A stretch of 64,000 bases of DNA from Streptomyces marokkonensis. GTDB lineage: Bacteria > Actinomycetota > Actinomycetes > Streptomycetales > Streptomycetaceae. The stretch spans positions 124,001 through 188,000 of the forward strand of contig NZ_VSKS01000014.1 of the NCBI RefSeq assembly GCF_008312835.1, read 5' to 3'. The translations under genes and the position numbers were made by a program. Shown here piece after piece: positions 33,180 to 41,981 of this stretch (positions are counted from its first letter, which is position 1; the number at the start of each line of letters is the position of its first letter). The notes beneath the pieces are model-generated. The model did no database searches. It saw nothing but the letters and a program-made list of their open reading frames with translations, and was not told the DNA's origin.

Positions 33180-34424
33180 TCAGACGGTGGTCCTGGCCGG
33201 CGATGCCGGGTCGTTGGGGGCCGGGATCGTGGCGGCGAGTTCCTCGCTCACGGTGCCCGCCGGGGGCGGGGTCACCGCGGCCATCGCCTGCGTCACCACG
33301 CCGGACGGCTCCGCGCCCGGGGCCTCGTGGTCGTTGACGTTGGTGTGGTCGATGACCTCGCGCCGGGAGATCTTCCAGATCGCCGCGCTGGAGACGACCA
33401 GGAAGACGGCCACGACGGCGGTGCCCCAGTCGCCGAAGCCGCAGACCCACTCGGCGAGCGCCGCGACGAGGGCCGCCGCCGGCAGCGTCAGACCCCAGGC
33501 GACGAACATCCGGGTGGCGGTCGACCAGCGGACGACACCGCCCTTGCGGCCCAGGCCGGCGCCCATCACGGAACCGGAAACGGAATGCGTGGTGGAGAGG
33601 GAGAAGCCCAGGTGGGAGGAGGCCAGGATGACCGTCGCGGCGCTGGTCTGGGCGGCGAAGCCCTGCTGCGGCTGGAGGTCGGTCAGGCCCTTGCCCATGG
33701 TGCGGATGATGCGCCAGCCGCCGAGGTAGGTGCCGAGCGCGATGGCGATGCCCGCCGAGAGGATGACCCACATGGGCGGGTCCGAGTCGGGGGCGAGGGT
33801 GCCGCCGGCCACCAGGGCCAGGGTGATGATGCCCATCGTCTTCTGGGCGTCGTTGGTGCCGTGGGCCAGGGAGACCAGGCCGGCGGAGGCGATCTGCCCG
33901 GCGCGGTAGCCCTTCTCGGAGGCCTTGCCGTCGGCCTTCTTGCCCATGCGGTAGGTGAGCCGGGTCGCGAGCATCGCGGCGAGGCCGGCCACCAGCGGGG
34001 CGGCGATCGCGGGGATCAGCACCTTGGTGACGAGGACGTCGCCGTGCACCGCGCCGAAGCCGGCGGAGGCGACGGTCGCGCCGATCAGACCGCCCATGAG
34101 GGCGTGCGAGGAGCTGGACGGCAGACCGACCAGCCAGGTCAGGAGATTCCAGAGGATCGCGCCGACCAACGCGGCGAAGATGACCTCGGGGCGGATGCCG
34201 GCCTCGTCGACGAGGCCCTTGGAGATCGTGTTGGCGACCTCCACCGAGAGGAATGCGCCTACAAGGTTCAGCACGGCGGACATGGCCACCGCGACCTTGG
34301 GCTTGAGCGCACCGGTCGAAATGGTCGTTGCCATCGCGTTCGCGGTGTCGTGGAAACCGTTCGTGAAATCGAACGCGAGTGCGGTTACCACCACAATCGC
34401 GAGGATCAGCGAGAAGCTTTCCAT
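33180..34424 (-). CDS. pitH2: Low-affinity inorganic phosphate transporter (PiT family)
   Basis: A 414-residue proton- or metal-phosphate symporter with about ten helices. The PiT signatures GFHDTANAMATTISTGAL near the N-terminus and LAHGTNDAQKTMGIIT in the second half are both present. The cytosolic tail (last ~50 residues) is acidic and proline-rich. The symbol follows S. coelicolor SCO1845 by gene order. The upstream region has a PHO box of 11-bp direct repeats, so PhoP should control it. The ATG at 34424 is used. Confidence 0.92.
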   Translation of the reverse strand: MESFSLILAIVVVTALAFDFTNGFHDTANAMATTISTGALKPKVAVAMSAVLNLVGAFLSVEVANTISKGLVDEAGIRPEVIFAALVGAILWNLLTWLVGLPSSSSHALMGGLIGATVASAGFGAVHGDVLVTKVLIPAIAAPLVAGLAAMLATRLTYRMGKKADGKASEKGYRAGQIASAGLVSLAHGTNDAQKTMGIITLALVAGGTLAPDSDPPMWVILSAGIAIALGTYLGGWRIIRTMGKGLTDLQPQQGFAAQTSAATVILASSHLGFSLSTTHSVSGSVMGAGLGRKGGVVRWSTATRMFVAWGLTLPAAALVAALAEWVCGFGDWGTAVVAVFLVVSSAAIWKISRREVIDHTNVNDHEAPGAEPSGVVTQAMAAVTPPPAGTVSEELAATIPAPNDPASPARTTV

Positions 34425-34460
34425 TTACCCAGGCAATCGTTCGAGGTCATTGGCTGGTCG

Positions 34461-34493
34461 AACGTAGGTAACCAGGGTGAACGGAAGATGAAC
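34461..34493 (-). promoter_or_regulatory. PHO box (PhoP binding site) upstream of pitH2
   Basis: On the minus strand, contiguous 11-base units GTTCATCTTCC, GTTCACCCTGG and TTACCTACGTT. The first two match the direct-repeat unit known for Streptomyces PhoP (core GTTCA); the third is a weaker unit. The block ends 36 bases before the pitH2 start, and the divergent aldolase gene is 160 bases to the other side. Confidence 0.85.
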
Positions 34494-34653
34494 TGGAATG
34501 GGCATCGTGGTGACCGTAAGAGGGGGTGGGCGCTCCGCCGGATGGCGGGGCCGCCGCCGTACGGGCTCCGCGGGCCGGGGGAGCCGGTGAAGAGACGTCG
34601 GTCACTCCCGGGGACCCGCCGCCGGCCGGTGGCCCGCCTGGCAGGATCGCGGC

Positions 34654-35385
34654 ATGGCTGAGCAGCGGTGGGACGGTCGGGGAACGGGGAGCGCCGCGGA
34701 CGGCGCCCGGGGTGGCGGCGGCCCGCGGGCCTCGGGCGCCGCCGAGGAGGAGGCGCGCGCCTGGGCGGAGCTGGTGGAGACCGCGCGCCGGAGCGTGGCC
34801 GACGGGCTCGTGGTCGGGACCTCGGGCAATGTCTCGGTGCGGGTCGGCGGGACGGTCCTGGTCACGCCGTCGGGAGTGCCGTACGACCGGCTGGGGCCGG
34901 GCGACGTGACAGGTGTCGACCTCGGCGGCCGGCAGGTGCTCGGCACACTGGTCCCGACCAGCGAGCTGCCCATGCATCTCGCGGTGTACCGCACCACCGG
35001 CGCGCGTGCCGTCGTGCACACGCACGCCGTGCACGCCACGGCGGTCTCCACGCTCGTCGACGAGCTGCCGCTGATCCACTACATGGCCGCGGCGCTGGGC
35101 GGCCCCGTCCGGGTCGCCCGCTACGCCACGTACGGCACCGACGAACTGGCCGCGAACATGCTCGAGGCCCTCGACGGCCGCACCGGATGCCTCCTGCGGA
35201 ACCACGGCACGGTCACGTACGGGGCGACCCTCTCCCAGGCCTACGACCGCACGGCCCAGCTGGAGTGGATGTGCCGCGTCTGGCTGACCGCCTCGTCGGT
35301 CCCCGGCCTGTCCCCGCATCTGCTGACCCCGGAGCAGGTGGGGGAGGTGGGCGAACGCCTGCGGGGGTACGGGCAGCGGGACTGA
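34654..35385 (+). CDS. Class II aldolase/adducin family protein
   Basis: A 243-residue zinc enzyme related to L-fuculose-phosphate aldolase. After a ~30-residue Gly/Ala-rich N-terminal extension, the core has VGTSGNVSVRVGGTVLVTPSG (phosphate-binding loop), LVPTSELPMHLAVY (catalytic Glu), the zinc site AVVHTHAVHATAVS, and a third His in CLLRNHGTVTYG. All metal ligands are present, so it should be active on a sugar or hydroxy-acid phosphate. It is divergent from pitH2. Confidence 0.88.
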   Translation: MAEQRWDGRGTGSAADGARGGGGPRASGAAEEEARAWAELVETARRSVADGLVVGTSGNVSVRVGGTVLVTPSGVPYDRLGPGDVTGVDLGGRQVLGTLVPTSELPMHLAVYRTTGARAVVHTHAVHATAVSTLVDELPLIHYMAAALGGPVRVARYATYGTDELAANMLEALDGRTGCLLRNHGTVTYGATLSQAYDRTAQLEWMCRVWLTASSVPGLSPHLLTPEQVGEVGERLRGYGQRD

Positions 35386-35403
35386 GCCGGGCGGGGCGGC
35401 AGT

Positions 35404-35427
35404 CCCCCCCGCCGGGGCGGTGGGGGG
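35404..35427 (+). terminator. Possible terminator after the aldolase gene
   Basis: An imperfect hairpin between a C7 run with GCC and GGCGGTGGGGGG, 19 bases past the stop codon. Pairing has one mismatch and a tight loop. Confidence 0.4.
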
Positions 35428-35491
35428 CGGGAGCACCACCCCCGGGCCCCGCGCGGGCGCATCCGCCCACTGGCCGGGTACACGTTCCGAC

Positions 35492-36634
35492 ATGACACTG
35501 GAGAGCGTGCGCACTGTCAGAGCGACGGCCGCTGCCGTCACCGCCGTGATAGGGGCCGGCGCCGCCGCGGTGGCCGCCGGCCGGTTCGCCAGCGATGCCG
35601 CCCTCAGGATCCCGCCGGACGGGCCCCTGCCCACCGAACCCGTGCTCACCGTCCACGCCACGGCCGCGGGACAGGTCACCCTCACCCGGGACCTCGCCGC
35701 GCTGCGGCCCGGCCGCCACGGTCTCGCAGGCGACGGCTCCCACGCGGTCGTCGGACCCGTGCTGACCGGCACCGCGACCCCCGTCGACACCGTCGTACGC
35801 CGGCTGGAACGCGTCACGTACGGCACCCTCGAGCCCGGCGACCGGGTCTGGTTCACCCCGGCCGTGCACGCCGGCGACCCCGGCACCGCCCTCGGTCTGG
35901 ACTTCACCGGTCTGGACGTCCCCGGCGACCTCGGCCCGCTGCCCGTCTGGTACGTGCCGGGCGACCGGGACACCTGGGTGATCGCCGTCCACGGACTGGG
36001 CACCACCCGGGAACACACCATGAACGTCATGGAGTTCCTGCACCGCCACCGCTTCCCGGTGCTCGCCCCCGCCCACCGGGGCGACCCGGGCGCGCCGGGC
36101 TCCCCCGACCGCCTCAACCACCTCGGCGAGACCGAGTGGCGTGATCTCGACGCGGTGCTCCGGCACGCGGTGGACTCCGGCGCCCGGCAGGTCGTCCTGT
36201 ACGGCTGGTCCATCGGCGCGACCATGGCGCTGCGCGCCGCCGCCCGCTCCGACGTGCGGGCACGCGTCGCCGGCCTCATCCTCGACTCCCCGGTGCTCAA
36301 CTGGGAGGCGACCCTGCGCGCCCTCGCCGCCGCCCACCGCACCCCGGGTGCCCTGCTGCCCCTCGCCGTCCGCGCCGCACAGGGCCGCACCGGCCTGTAC
36401 GGGGACCGCAGGCCCGGCGCCGTCCACCTGGACCGCATCGCCGTCCCCACGCAGATCTTCCACGGTCCCGACGACACGGTGGCCCCCTGGCGGTTCTCCC
36501 GCCGCCTCGCCGCCGCCCACCCCAACACCATCACCCTTCACACCGTCAGGGGCGCTCCGCACGCCGCCATGTGGAACGTCGACCCGCAGGCGTACGAGGA
36601 GACCCTGCGGCGGTTCCTCACCCCCTTGATGTGA
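35492..36634 (+). CDS. Alpha/beta hydrolase, N-terminally anchored
   Basis: A 380-residue serine hydrolase. A hydrophobic segment at about residues 12-32 may anchor it to the membrane. A ~100-residue beta-rich N-domain comes before the hydrolase core VIAVHGLGTTREHTMN. The nucleophile elbow is LYGWSIGATMA, the acid is in IFHGPDDTVAP and the base His in APHAAMWNVDP. Substrate unknown; the domain layout resembles secreted peptidase-like or lipase-like hydrolases of actinomycetes. Confidence 0.85.
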   Translation: MTLESVRTVRATAAAVTAVIGAGAAAVAAGRFASDAALRIPPDGPLPTEPVLTVHATAAGQVTLTRDLAALRPGRHGLAGDGSHAVVGPVLTGTATPVDTVVRRLERVTYGTLEPGDRVWFTPAVHAGDPGTALGLDFTGLDVPGDLGPLPVWYVPGDRDTWVIAVHGLGTTREHTMNVMEFLHRHRFPVLAPAHRGDPGAPGSPDRLNHLGETEWRDLDAVLRHAVDSGARQVVLYGWSIGATMALRAAARSDVRARVAGLILDSPVLNWEATLRALAAAHRTPGALLPLAVRAAQGRTGLYGDRRPGAVHLDRIAVPTQIFHGPDDTVAPWRFSRRLAAAHPNTITLHTVRGAPHAAMWNVDPQAYEETLRRFLTPLM

Positions 36635-36781
36635 AGCGGCTCACGAGGATTCCGTTTAGCGTCGTACCACTGGCCTGATGTGCTCCCTTCTGCCGCTTCC
36701 GGGTCCGGTCCGCGGGCCGTCCCAGGGCCCCCGTCGGCATTCCGTTTGGGTTTTCGGACCGTCAACCGGAAGACTGCACCC

Positions 36782-38242
36782 GTGACGTCCCGTATCCCGC
36801 GCGACTCCAGGCTTCGACTCGTCCGCCCCCGACCCCTGGCCGCCGCCCCCACAGCGATCAACCAGCGACGCCCGCGCCGCCCCGCGCCCCGCCCTCCGGA
36901 GGGCACCCCCGCACCGGCGGAGCTGGCCAGAATGGCGCGCTCCCACCTGGCCGCGGCGGCCCGCGTCGCCCGCTGGGCCGACGCCGCCCTCGGCCCCGGC
37001 CGGAACGCCGCCACCGCCGACGGCAAGGCCACCCTCTCCGACGCGTCCGCCGAACACGCGGCCCGTGCCCTGGGCCTGACCCCCGCTCAGGTCCGCGCCG
37101 ACTGGGACACCGCCCGCCTGGCCGGCCTCGTCGAGGTGCACGGCGACACCGCCCGCCCCGGCTGGCGGCTGCGCGCCTGGGACCGCGACGACAGCGCCGT
37201 ACTGCGCGGCTGGGTCGCCCTCTGCGACGCCTGGTCGCTCGCCCACCCGGAGCCCGAGGAGTACGAGCCCGCCGCCGTCGCCGAGGTCGTCACGGCCATG
37301 CCGCAGGTGCTCTCCTTCCTCCAGCTGTCCGCCGGCCCCGTCCCCGTGCCGCAGCTCCTCGACCTTCTGCAGCAGCGCGTCACCGAGCTGCGCACGGAGC
37401 GCTGCGAGGTCGACTACGCGCCGCAGGCCGACGACGCGTCAGCGGCCTGCGGGGACCGGACCGGAACCGGTGGCGGACTCCAGCGGCCCCGCCCCGCGCT
37501 CGCCGAGCCGGCCGCCGCCGACGCCCCGCTCGAACCGCTGCTCGACTGGGCGCTGCGTGCCCTCGCCTCCGTCGGCGCCCTCACCTACGGAGACGGGCAG
37601 GCCACGCTCACCCCGCTGGGCAGCTGGGCGGTGTGGGTCAAGCTGGAGCAGATCTGCGTCGCCGCGCAGAGCCCCGCCGGCAACATCGAGCAGGGCGCCG
37701 AGGACATGCTGCGCGGCTGCGCCCGGCTGCGCCCCAACGCGGCCCGCGCCGAATACCGCGCCTGGCTCGCCGCCCGGCCGGTCGGAAGCGCCGTCACCGA
37801 GCTGATCGACGCCGCCCGCGGCGAGGACGCCCTGCTGCGCGGCCTCGCCTTCGAGGCGCTGCGCGTGGTCGGCGCCCCCGCCGAGCCCGAGGTCCGCACC
37901 GTGCTCGACGAGCCGGCGCTGCGGCCGTACGCCCTGCTGTGGCTGGCCGAGCACGAGGGCGCCGACCCCGAGGACGCCCACGAGGTCCTCACCCGCGAGG
38001 AGGCCACCTGGCTCTGGGTGGACACCGCCGCCGCCGTCGCCGACCACGGCGAGGCCCCGCTGCTGGTGAGGCACCTGGAGTCGGCGGTGCAGCCGACCGT
38101 GCCCACGCTGCTCAGCGAGGTGCGCGCCGTCGGCCACCCGCGGACCGTGCAGGTCCTGGTCGCCCTCGCCGCCGCCCACCCCGACCCGGCCCTGGCCAAG
38201 GCGGTCCGCCGGGCCGCCTTCCAGGTCCACACCGGCGGCTGA
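36782..38242 (+). CDS. Conserved hypothetical protein (winged-helix/HEAT-like)
   Basis: A 486-residue protein with no recognised function. The first ~45 residues are basic and proline-rich. A middle part (DSAVLRGWVALCDAW and PLLDWALRALASVGALTY, then TLTPLGSWAVWVKLE) looks like winged-helix modules, and the C-terminal 200 residues are helix-rich with HEAT-like repeats. No signal peptide. The GTG at 36782 is chosen; an upstream GTG at 36680 lacks support. It might be a DNA- or protein-binding scaffold, but that is only a structural impression. Confidence 0.7.
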   Translation: MTSRIPRDSRLRLVRPRPLAAAPTAINQRRPRRPAPRPPEGTPAPAELARMARSHLAAAARVARWADAALGPGRNAATADGKATLSDASAEHAARALGLTPAQVRADWDTARLAGLVEVHGDTARPGWRLRAWDRDDSAVLRGWVALCDAWSLAHPEPEEYEPAAVAEVVTAMPQVLSFLQLSAGPVPVPQLLDLLQQRVTELRTERCEVDYAPQADDASAACGDRTGTGGGLQRPRPALAEPAAADAPLEPLLDWALRALASVGALTYGDGQATLTPLGSWAVWVKLEQICVAAQSPAGNIEQGAEDMLRGCARLRPNAARAEYRAWLAARPVGSAVTELIDAARGEDALLRGLAFEALRVVGAPAEPEVRTVLDEPALRPYALLWLAEHEGADPEDAHEVLTREEATWLWVDTAAAVADHGEAPLLVRHLESAVQPTVPTLLSEVRAVGHPRTVQVLVALAAAHPDPALAKAVRRAAFQVHTGG

Positions 38243-38260
38243 CACCGGCCCGGGGCGCGC

Positions 38261-38674
38261 TCAGGCCCCGGTCTCCGGGGCGTACGTGCCGAAGGTCCAG
38301 ACGTTGCCCCCGAGGTCCCGGGCCATGTAGTCCCGGGAGCCGTAGTCCTGGTCCGTCGGGGGCATCAGGATCTCCGCGCCCTGCTCCACCGCGCGCCGGT
38401 GGTGTGCGTCGACGTCGTCCACGACGATGTACACCCCGGCCGGGCCCGCGCCCTTCATCGCCGTGTCGAACACCCCGCCGCGGCCCTTCGAGCCCAGCAT
38501 CACCACGCCGTTGCCCTGCGCCAGCTCGGCGTGCATCACCGTGCCGTCCTCGCCCTCGTACACCGACAGCTCCGTGAAGCCGAAGGCCTCCGTGAGCTGC
38601 CGGATCGCCGCCTTCGCGTCCCCGTACAGCAGCGTCGGAACGACGCTCGGACGCCCGCCGCCCGTGCCTGCCAT
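38261..38674 (-). CDS. VOC (glyoxalase/bleomycin resistance-like) superfamily protein
   Basis: A 137-residue single VOC module pair. It has SVVPTLLYGDAKAAIRQLTEAFGF at the start, VMLGSKGRGG in the middle and YGSRDYMARDLGGNVWTFGTY at the end, the pattern of PhnB/glyoxalase-like proteins. Several metal-ligand positions are not obviously conserved, so it may bind ligands rather than catalyse. The ATG at 38674 has GGGAAGTG upstream. It converges on the hypothetical gene before it. Confidence 0.82.
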   Translation of the reverse strand: MAGTGGGRPSVVPTLLYGDAKAAIRQLTEAFGFTELSVYEGEDGTVMHAELAQGNGVVMLGSKGRGGVFDTAMKGAGPAGVYIVVDDVDAHHRRAVEQGAEILMPPTDQDYGSRDYMARDLGGNVWTFGTYAPETGA

Positions 38675-38792
38675 GGCGATCACTTCCCTGTGTCTCGCGT
38701 GCACCGGAATGTCCACGTGCCGCCCAGTCTGACACCGGGCATCGACAACCTCCGGGACGCCCGCACGCGGAAAAGCGCTTGCACGGCCCCGT

Positions 38793-38805
38793 TAGAATGG
38801 CTCCC
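38793..38805 (+). promoter_or_regulatory. Leaderless promoter of the ABC-F leader ORF
   Basis: TAGAAT (38793-38798) seven bases before an ATG. Spacing predicts a transcript starting at or beside that ATG. The -35 region is weak. Confidence 0.55.
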
Positions 38806-38829
38806 ATGGCCATTCTCCTCGCGCATTAG
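38806..38829 (+). CDS. 7-residue leader peptide MAILLAH upstream of the ABC-F gene
   Basis: ATG to TAG, eight codons including stop, directly after a TAGAAT promoter and 59 bases before the ABC-F start. Short leader peptides ahead of ABC-F genes are known to sense ribosome-targeting antibiotics by stalling, so this may be a regulatory element. Stalling has not been shown for this peptide. The stretch to 38888 is GC-rich and can fold. Confidence 0.5.
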   Translation: MAILLAH

Positions 38830-38888
38830 ACGGCGGGAACGTCCTCAGCCGCCCACCGCCATCCTCCCCACCGCCCAGGAGTCTGTCC

Positions 38889-40487
38889 GTGATCTCCGCC
38901 TCCGGCATCGAGCTGCGCGCCGGTGCCCGCGTCCTCATCGAAAGCGCCACCTTCCGCGTCGCCAAGGGCGATCGCATCGGCCTGGTCGGCCGCAACGGCG
39001 CGGGCAAGACCACCCTCACCAAGGTCCTCGCCGGCCAGGGCATCCCCGCCGCCGGCAACGTCACCCGCTCCGGCGAGGTCGGCTACCTCCCCCAGGACCC
39101 CCGCACCGGCGACCTCGACATTCTCGCCCGCGACCGCATCCTCTCCGCCCGCGGCCTCGACGTACTGATCCGCAAGATGCGCGACAACGAGCAGCGCATC
39201 GCGAGCGGCCAGGGTGCCACGCGGGAGAAGGCGCTCAAGCAGTACGAGCGCCAGGAGACCGAGTTCCTCACCAAGGGCGGATACGCCGCCGAGGCCGAGG
39301 CCGCCACGATCGCCGCCGCGCTCAACCTGCCCGACCGCGTGCTCGGCCAGCCCCTGCACACCCTCTCCGGCGGTCAGCGGCGCCGGGTGGAGCTCGCCAG
39401 GATCCTGTTCTCCGACGCGGACACCCTGCTCCTCGACGAGCCGACCAACCACCTCGACGCCGACTCGATCGTCTGGCTGCGCGACTACCTCAAGACCTAC
39501 CGCGGCGGCTTCATCGTCATCTCCCACGACGTGGACCTGGTCGAGACGGTCGTCAACAAGGTGTTCTACCTGGACGCCAACCGCGCCACCATCGACGTCT
39601 ACAACATGGGCTGGAAGCTCTACCAGCAGCAGCGCGAGGCCGACGAGAAGCGCCGCCGGCGCGAGCGGCAGAACGCCGAGAAGAAGGCCGCCGCCCTCAA
39701 CGCGCAGGCCGACAAGATGCGCGCCAAGGCCACCAAGACGGTCGCCGCGCAGAACATGGCCCGCCGCGCGGAGCGCCTGCTGTCCGGTCTGGAGGACGTC
39801 CGCCAGTCCGACAAGGTCGCCAAGCTGCGCTTCCCCGAGCCCTCGCCCTGCGGCAAGACCCCGCTGATGGCCGAGGGCCTGTCGAAGTCGTACGGCTCCC
39901 TGGAGATCTTCACCGACGTCAGCCTGGCCATCGACAAGGGCTCCCGGGTCGTCATCCTCGGCCTCAACGGCGCCGGCAAGACCACCCTGCTGCGGCTCCT
40001 CGGCGGTGTCGAACAGCCGGACACCGGTGCCGTCGTCCCCGGTCACGGCCTCAAGCTCGGCTACTACGCCCAGGAGCACGAGACCCTCGACCCCGACCGC
40101 ACCGTCCTGGAGAACATGCGCTCCGCCGCGCCCGACATGGACCTGGTCGAGGTCCGCAAGGTGCTCGGCTCGTTCCTGTTCTCCGGCGACGACGTGGACA
40201 AGCCGGCCGGTGTCCTCTCCGGTGGTGAGAAGACCCGTCTGGCGCTCGCCACCCTCGTGGTGTCCTCGGCGAACGTGCTGCTCCTCGACGAACCGACCAA
40301 CAACCTCGACCCGGCCAGCCGGGAGGAGATCCTCGGCGCCCTGCGCACCTACAAGGGCGCGGTCGTCCTCGTCACCCACGACGAGGGCGCGGTCGAGGCG
40401 CTCCAGCCGGAGCGGATCATCCTGCTGCCGGACGGTGTCGAGGACCTGTGGGGCGCCGACTACGCGGACCTGGTCGCCCTCGCCTGA
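38889..40487 (+). CDS. ABC-F family ATPase (translation factor / ribosome protection type)
   Basis: A 532-residue protein with two ABC ATPase domains and no membrane part. First domain: Walker A GRNGAGKTTLTKVL, signature LSGGQRRRVELARIL, Walker B LLLDEPTNHLD. Second domain: GLNGAGKTTLLRLL, LSGGEKTRLALATLV, LLLDEPTNNLD. The ~80-residue linker between them is highly charged, as in ABC-F proteins that bind the ribosomal E site. Whether it is housekeeping (EttA/Uup-like) or antibiotic-protective is not resolved. The GTG at 38889 has CAGGAG upstream. Confidence 0.9.
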   Translation: MISASGIELRAGARVLIESATFRVAKGDRIGLVGRNGAGKTTLTKVLAGQGIPAAGNVTRSGEVGYLPQDPRTGDLDILARDRILSARGLDVLIRKMRDNEQRIASGQGATREKALKQYERQETEFLTKGGYAAEAEAATIAAALNLPDRVLGQPLHTLSGGQRRRVELARILFSDADTLLLDEPTNHLDADSIVWLRDYLKTYRGGFIVISHDVDLVETVVNKVFYLDANRATIDVYNMGWKLYQQQREADEKRRRRERQNAEKKAAALNAQADKMRAKATKTVAAQNMARRAERLLSGLEDVRQSDKVAKLRFPEPSPCGKTPLMAEGLSKSYGSLEIFTDVSLAIDKGSRVVILGLNGAGKTTLLRLLGGVEQPDTGAVVPGHGLKLGYYAQEHETLDPDRTVLENMRSAAPDMDLVEVRKVLGSFLFSGDDVDKPAGVLSGGEKTRLALATLVVSSANVLLLDEPTNNLDPASREEILGALRTYKGAVVLVTHDEGAVEALQPERIILLPDGVEDLWGADYADLVALA

Positions 40488-40523
40488 ACCGGCGCGGCCG
40501 TCAGCCGGGGGTGACCGAATGCG

Positions 40524-40580
40524 TGATCCACTGCGCATGGATCATTCGGCCCATCGGTGATCCATCATTCGTGTGAGATC
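40524..40580. promoter_or_regulatory. GATC cluster and inverted repeat upstream of gbn
   Basis: Four GATC sites in 57 bases: TGATCCA (40524), TGGATCA (40538), TGATCCA (40558) and GAGATC (40575). The first two form an inverted repeat with a 7-base spacer. A fifth GATC is at 40807. At this base composition roughly one would be expected in the whole 362-base gap 40488-40849. Gbn is reported to bind GATC motifs, so autoregulation is likely. The first inverted repeat may also end ABC-F transcripts. Nothing else was seen in the gap. Confidence 0.65.
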
Positions 40581-40849
40581 TCCTCACCCCGAGGTGTGTC
40601 CTACACCGATGCCGCGGCCGCGCCCCCGGTCGGCCGGTGCTCGGCACCCACCCCTTTCTGACCTGGCACTTCGCGGAGGAACCCGATTGGAGGTATCGGC
40701 GGCACCTGCCGGAATATCCAATTCCGCATGTGGGGACGCACTCCCGTCGTCACAACCTTGTCTCATCGACCTTGCCGAATGGGTGGCCATGAGGGCCGGG
40801 AGGGGTGATCATGAGGAGACCAGAGCGCACTTCCCATGAGGAGGCACGG

Positions 40850-41071
40850 GTGGCCGAGACTCTGAAGAAGGGCAGCCGGGTGACCGGCGCCGCGCGCGAC
40901 AAGCTCGCGGCAGACCTGAAGAAGAAGTACGACGCCGGTGCGAGCATCCGGGCGTTGGCCGAGGAGACCGGCCGCTCGTATGGCTTTGTGCACCGCATGC
41001 TCAGCGAGTCGGGTGTCACGCTCCGAGGGCGTGGCGGGGCGACACGGGGCAAAAAGGCCCCTTCGGCCTGA
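40850..41071 (+). CDS. gbn: Small helix-turn-helix nucleoid-associated protein Gbn
   Basis: A 73-residue basic protein, VAETLKKGSRVTGAAR at the start, a single HTH in GASIRALAEETGRSYGFVHRML and a basic C-terminus RGRGGATRGKKA. It matches what I remember of S. coelicolor SCO1839 (Gbn), a GATC-binding nucleoid-associated protein affecting development and antibiotic output. The GTG at 40850 is chosen because GAGGAGG lies nine bases upstream; the longer form from 40805 lacks a ribosome site. Its own upstream region is rich in GATC. Confidence 0.88.
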   Translation: MAETLKKGSRVTGAARDKLAADLKKKYDAGASIRALAEETGRSYGFVHRMLSESGVTLRGRGGATRGKKAPSA

Positions 41072-41177
41072 CCCCGGCACCACGGGAACCCCGATGGTGG
41101 CCACCCGGTCGGACAACCGGTCGGCCGGGTGGTTACTGTGCAGTCACTTAGATGACCGCACCCATCGGAGGCGCCCC

Positions 41178-41981
41178 ATGGCTTCGTCCGCCCAGGACCT
41201 CGGTCCGGTACTCGACAAGGACGGCGTACGGCTCACCGTCGACGACGCGATCGCCACGGTGACGCTGACCAATCCGGCCAAGCGCAACGCGCAGAGCCCC
41301 GCTCTGTGGCGGGCCCTGACCGAGGCCGGCCGGCTGCTGCCCGGCTCGGTCCGGGTCGTGGTGCTGCGCGGGGAGGGCAAGTCCTTCTCCGCCGGGCTCG
41401 ACCGGCAGATGCTCACGCCCCAGGGAATCGAGGGCGAGCCGTCGTTCATCGACCTCGCGCGCGGTGACGACGCCGAGCTGGACGCCACCATCGCCGTCTA
41501 CCAGGAGGCGTTCACCTGGTGGCGGCGCAGCGACATCGTGTCCATCGCCGCTGTGCAGGGACACGCCATCGGGGCCGGTTTCCAGCTGGCCCTCGCCTGT
41601 GACCTGCGCGTCGTCGCGGACGATGTGCAGTTCGCCATGCGCGAGACCAGCCTCGGCCTCGTCCCCGACCTGACCGGCACGCACCCCTTGGTGAGCCTCG
41701 TCGGCTACGCCCGCGCCCTGGAGATCTGCGCGACCGGACGCTTCGTCACGGCCGAGGAGTCCGTGAACACCGGCCTGGCCAACCTCGCCGTGCCCGCCGC
41801 CGACCTGGACGCGACCGTCCAGGACCTCGCCGCGGCGCTGCTGGCGGCGCCCCGGGACGCCGTGATCGAGACCAAGGCCCTCCTGCGCGGCGCACAGGAC
41901 CGCACCTACGAGGAGCAGCGCGCCGCGGAACGCGCGGCCCAGGCCCGCCGCCTGCGCGACCTGGCCGGCATGGGCGAATAG
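41178..41981 (+). CDS. Enoyl-CoA hydratase/isomerase family protein
   Basis: A 267-residue crotonase-fold protein. The oxyanion-hole segments VVLRGEGKSFSAGLDRQML and AAVQGHAIGAGFQLALACDLRVV are present. The position of the first catalytic Glu (rat ECH E144, normally CELA) reads FQLA, i.e. Gln, while the second Glu (MRETSLGLVP) is kept, so it may be an isomerase, hydrolase or another crotonase rather than a true hydratase. ATG at 41178 with GGAG upstream. Confidence 0.85.
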   Translation: MASSAQDLGPVLDKDGVRLTVDDAIATVTLTNPAKRNAQSPALWRALTEAGRLLPGSVRVVVLRGEGKSFSAGLDRQMLTPQGIEGEPSFIDLARGDDAELDATIAVYQEAFTWWRRSDIVSIAAVQGHAIGAGFQLALACDLRVVADDVQFAMRETSLGLVPDLTGTHPLVSLVGYARALEICATGRFVTAEESVNTGLANLAVPAADLDATVQDLAAALLAAPRDAVIETKALLRGAQDRTYEEQRAAERAAQARRLRDLAGMGE

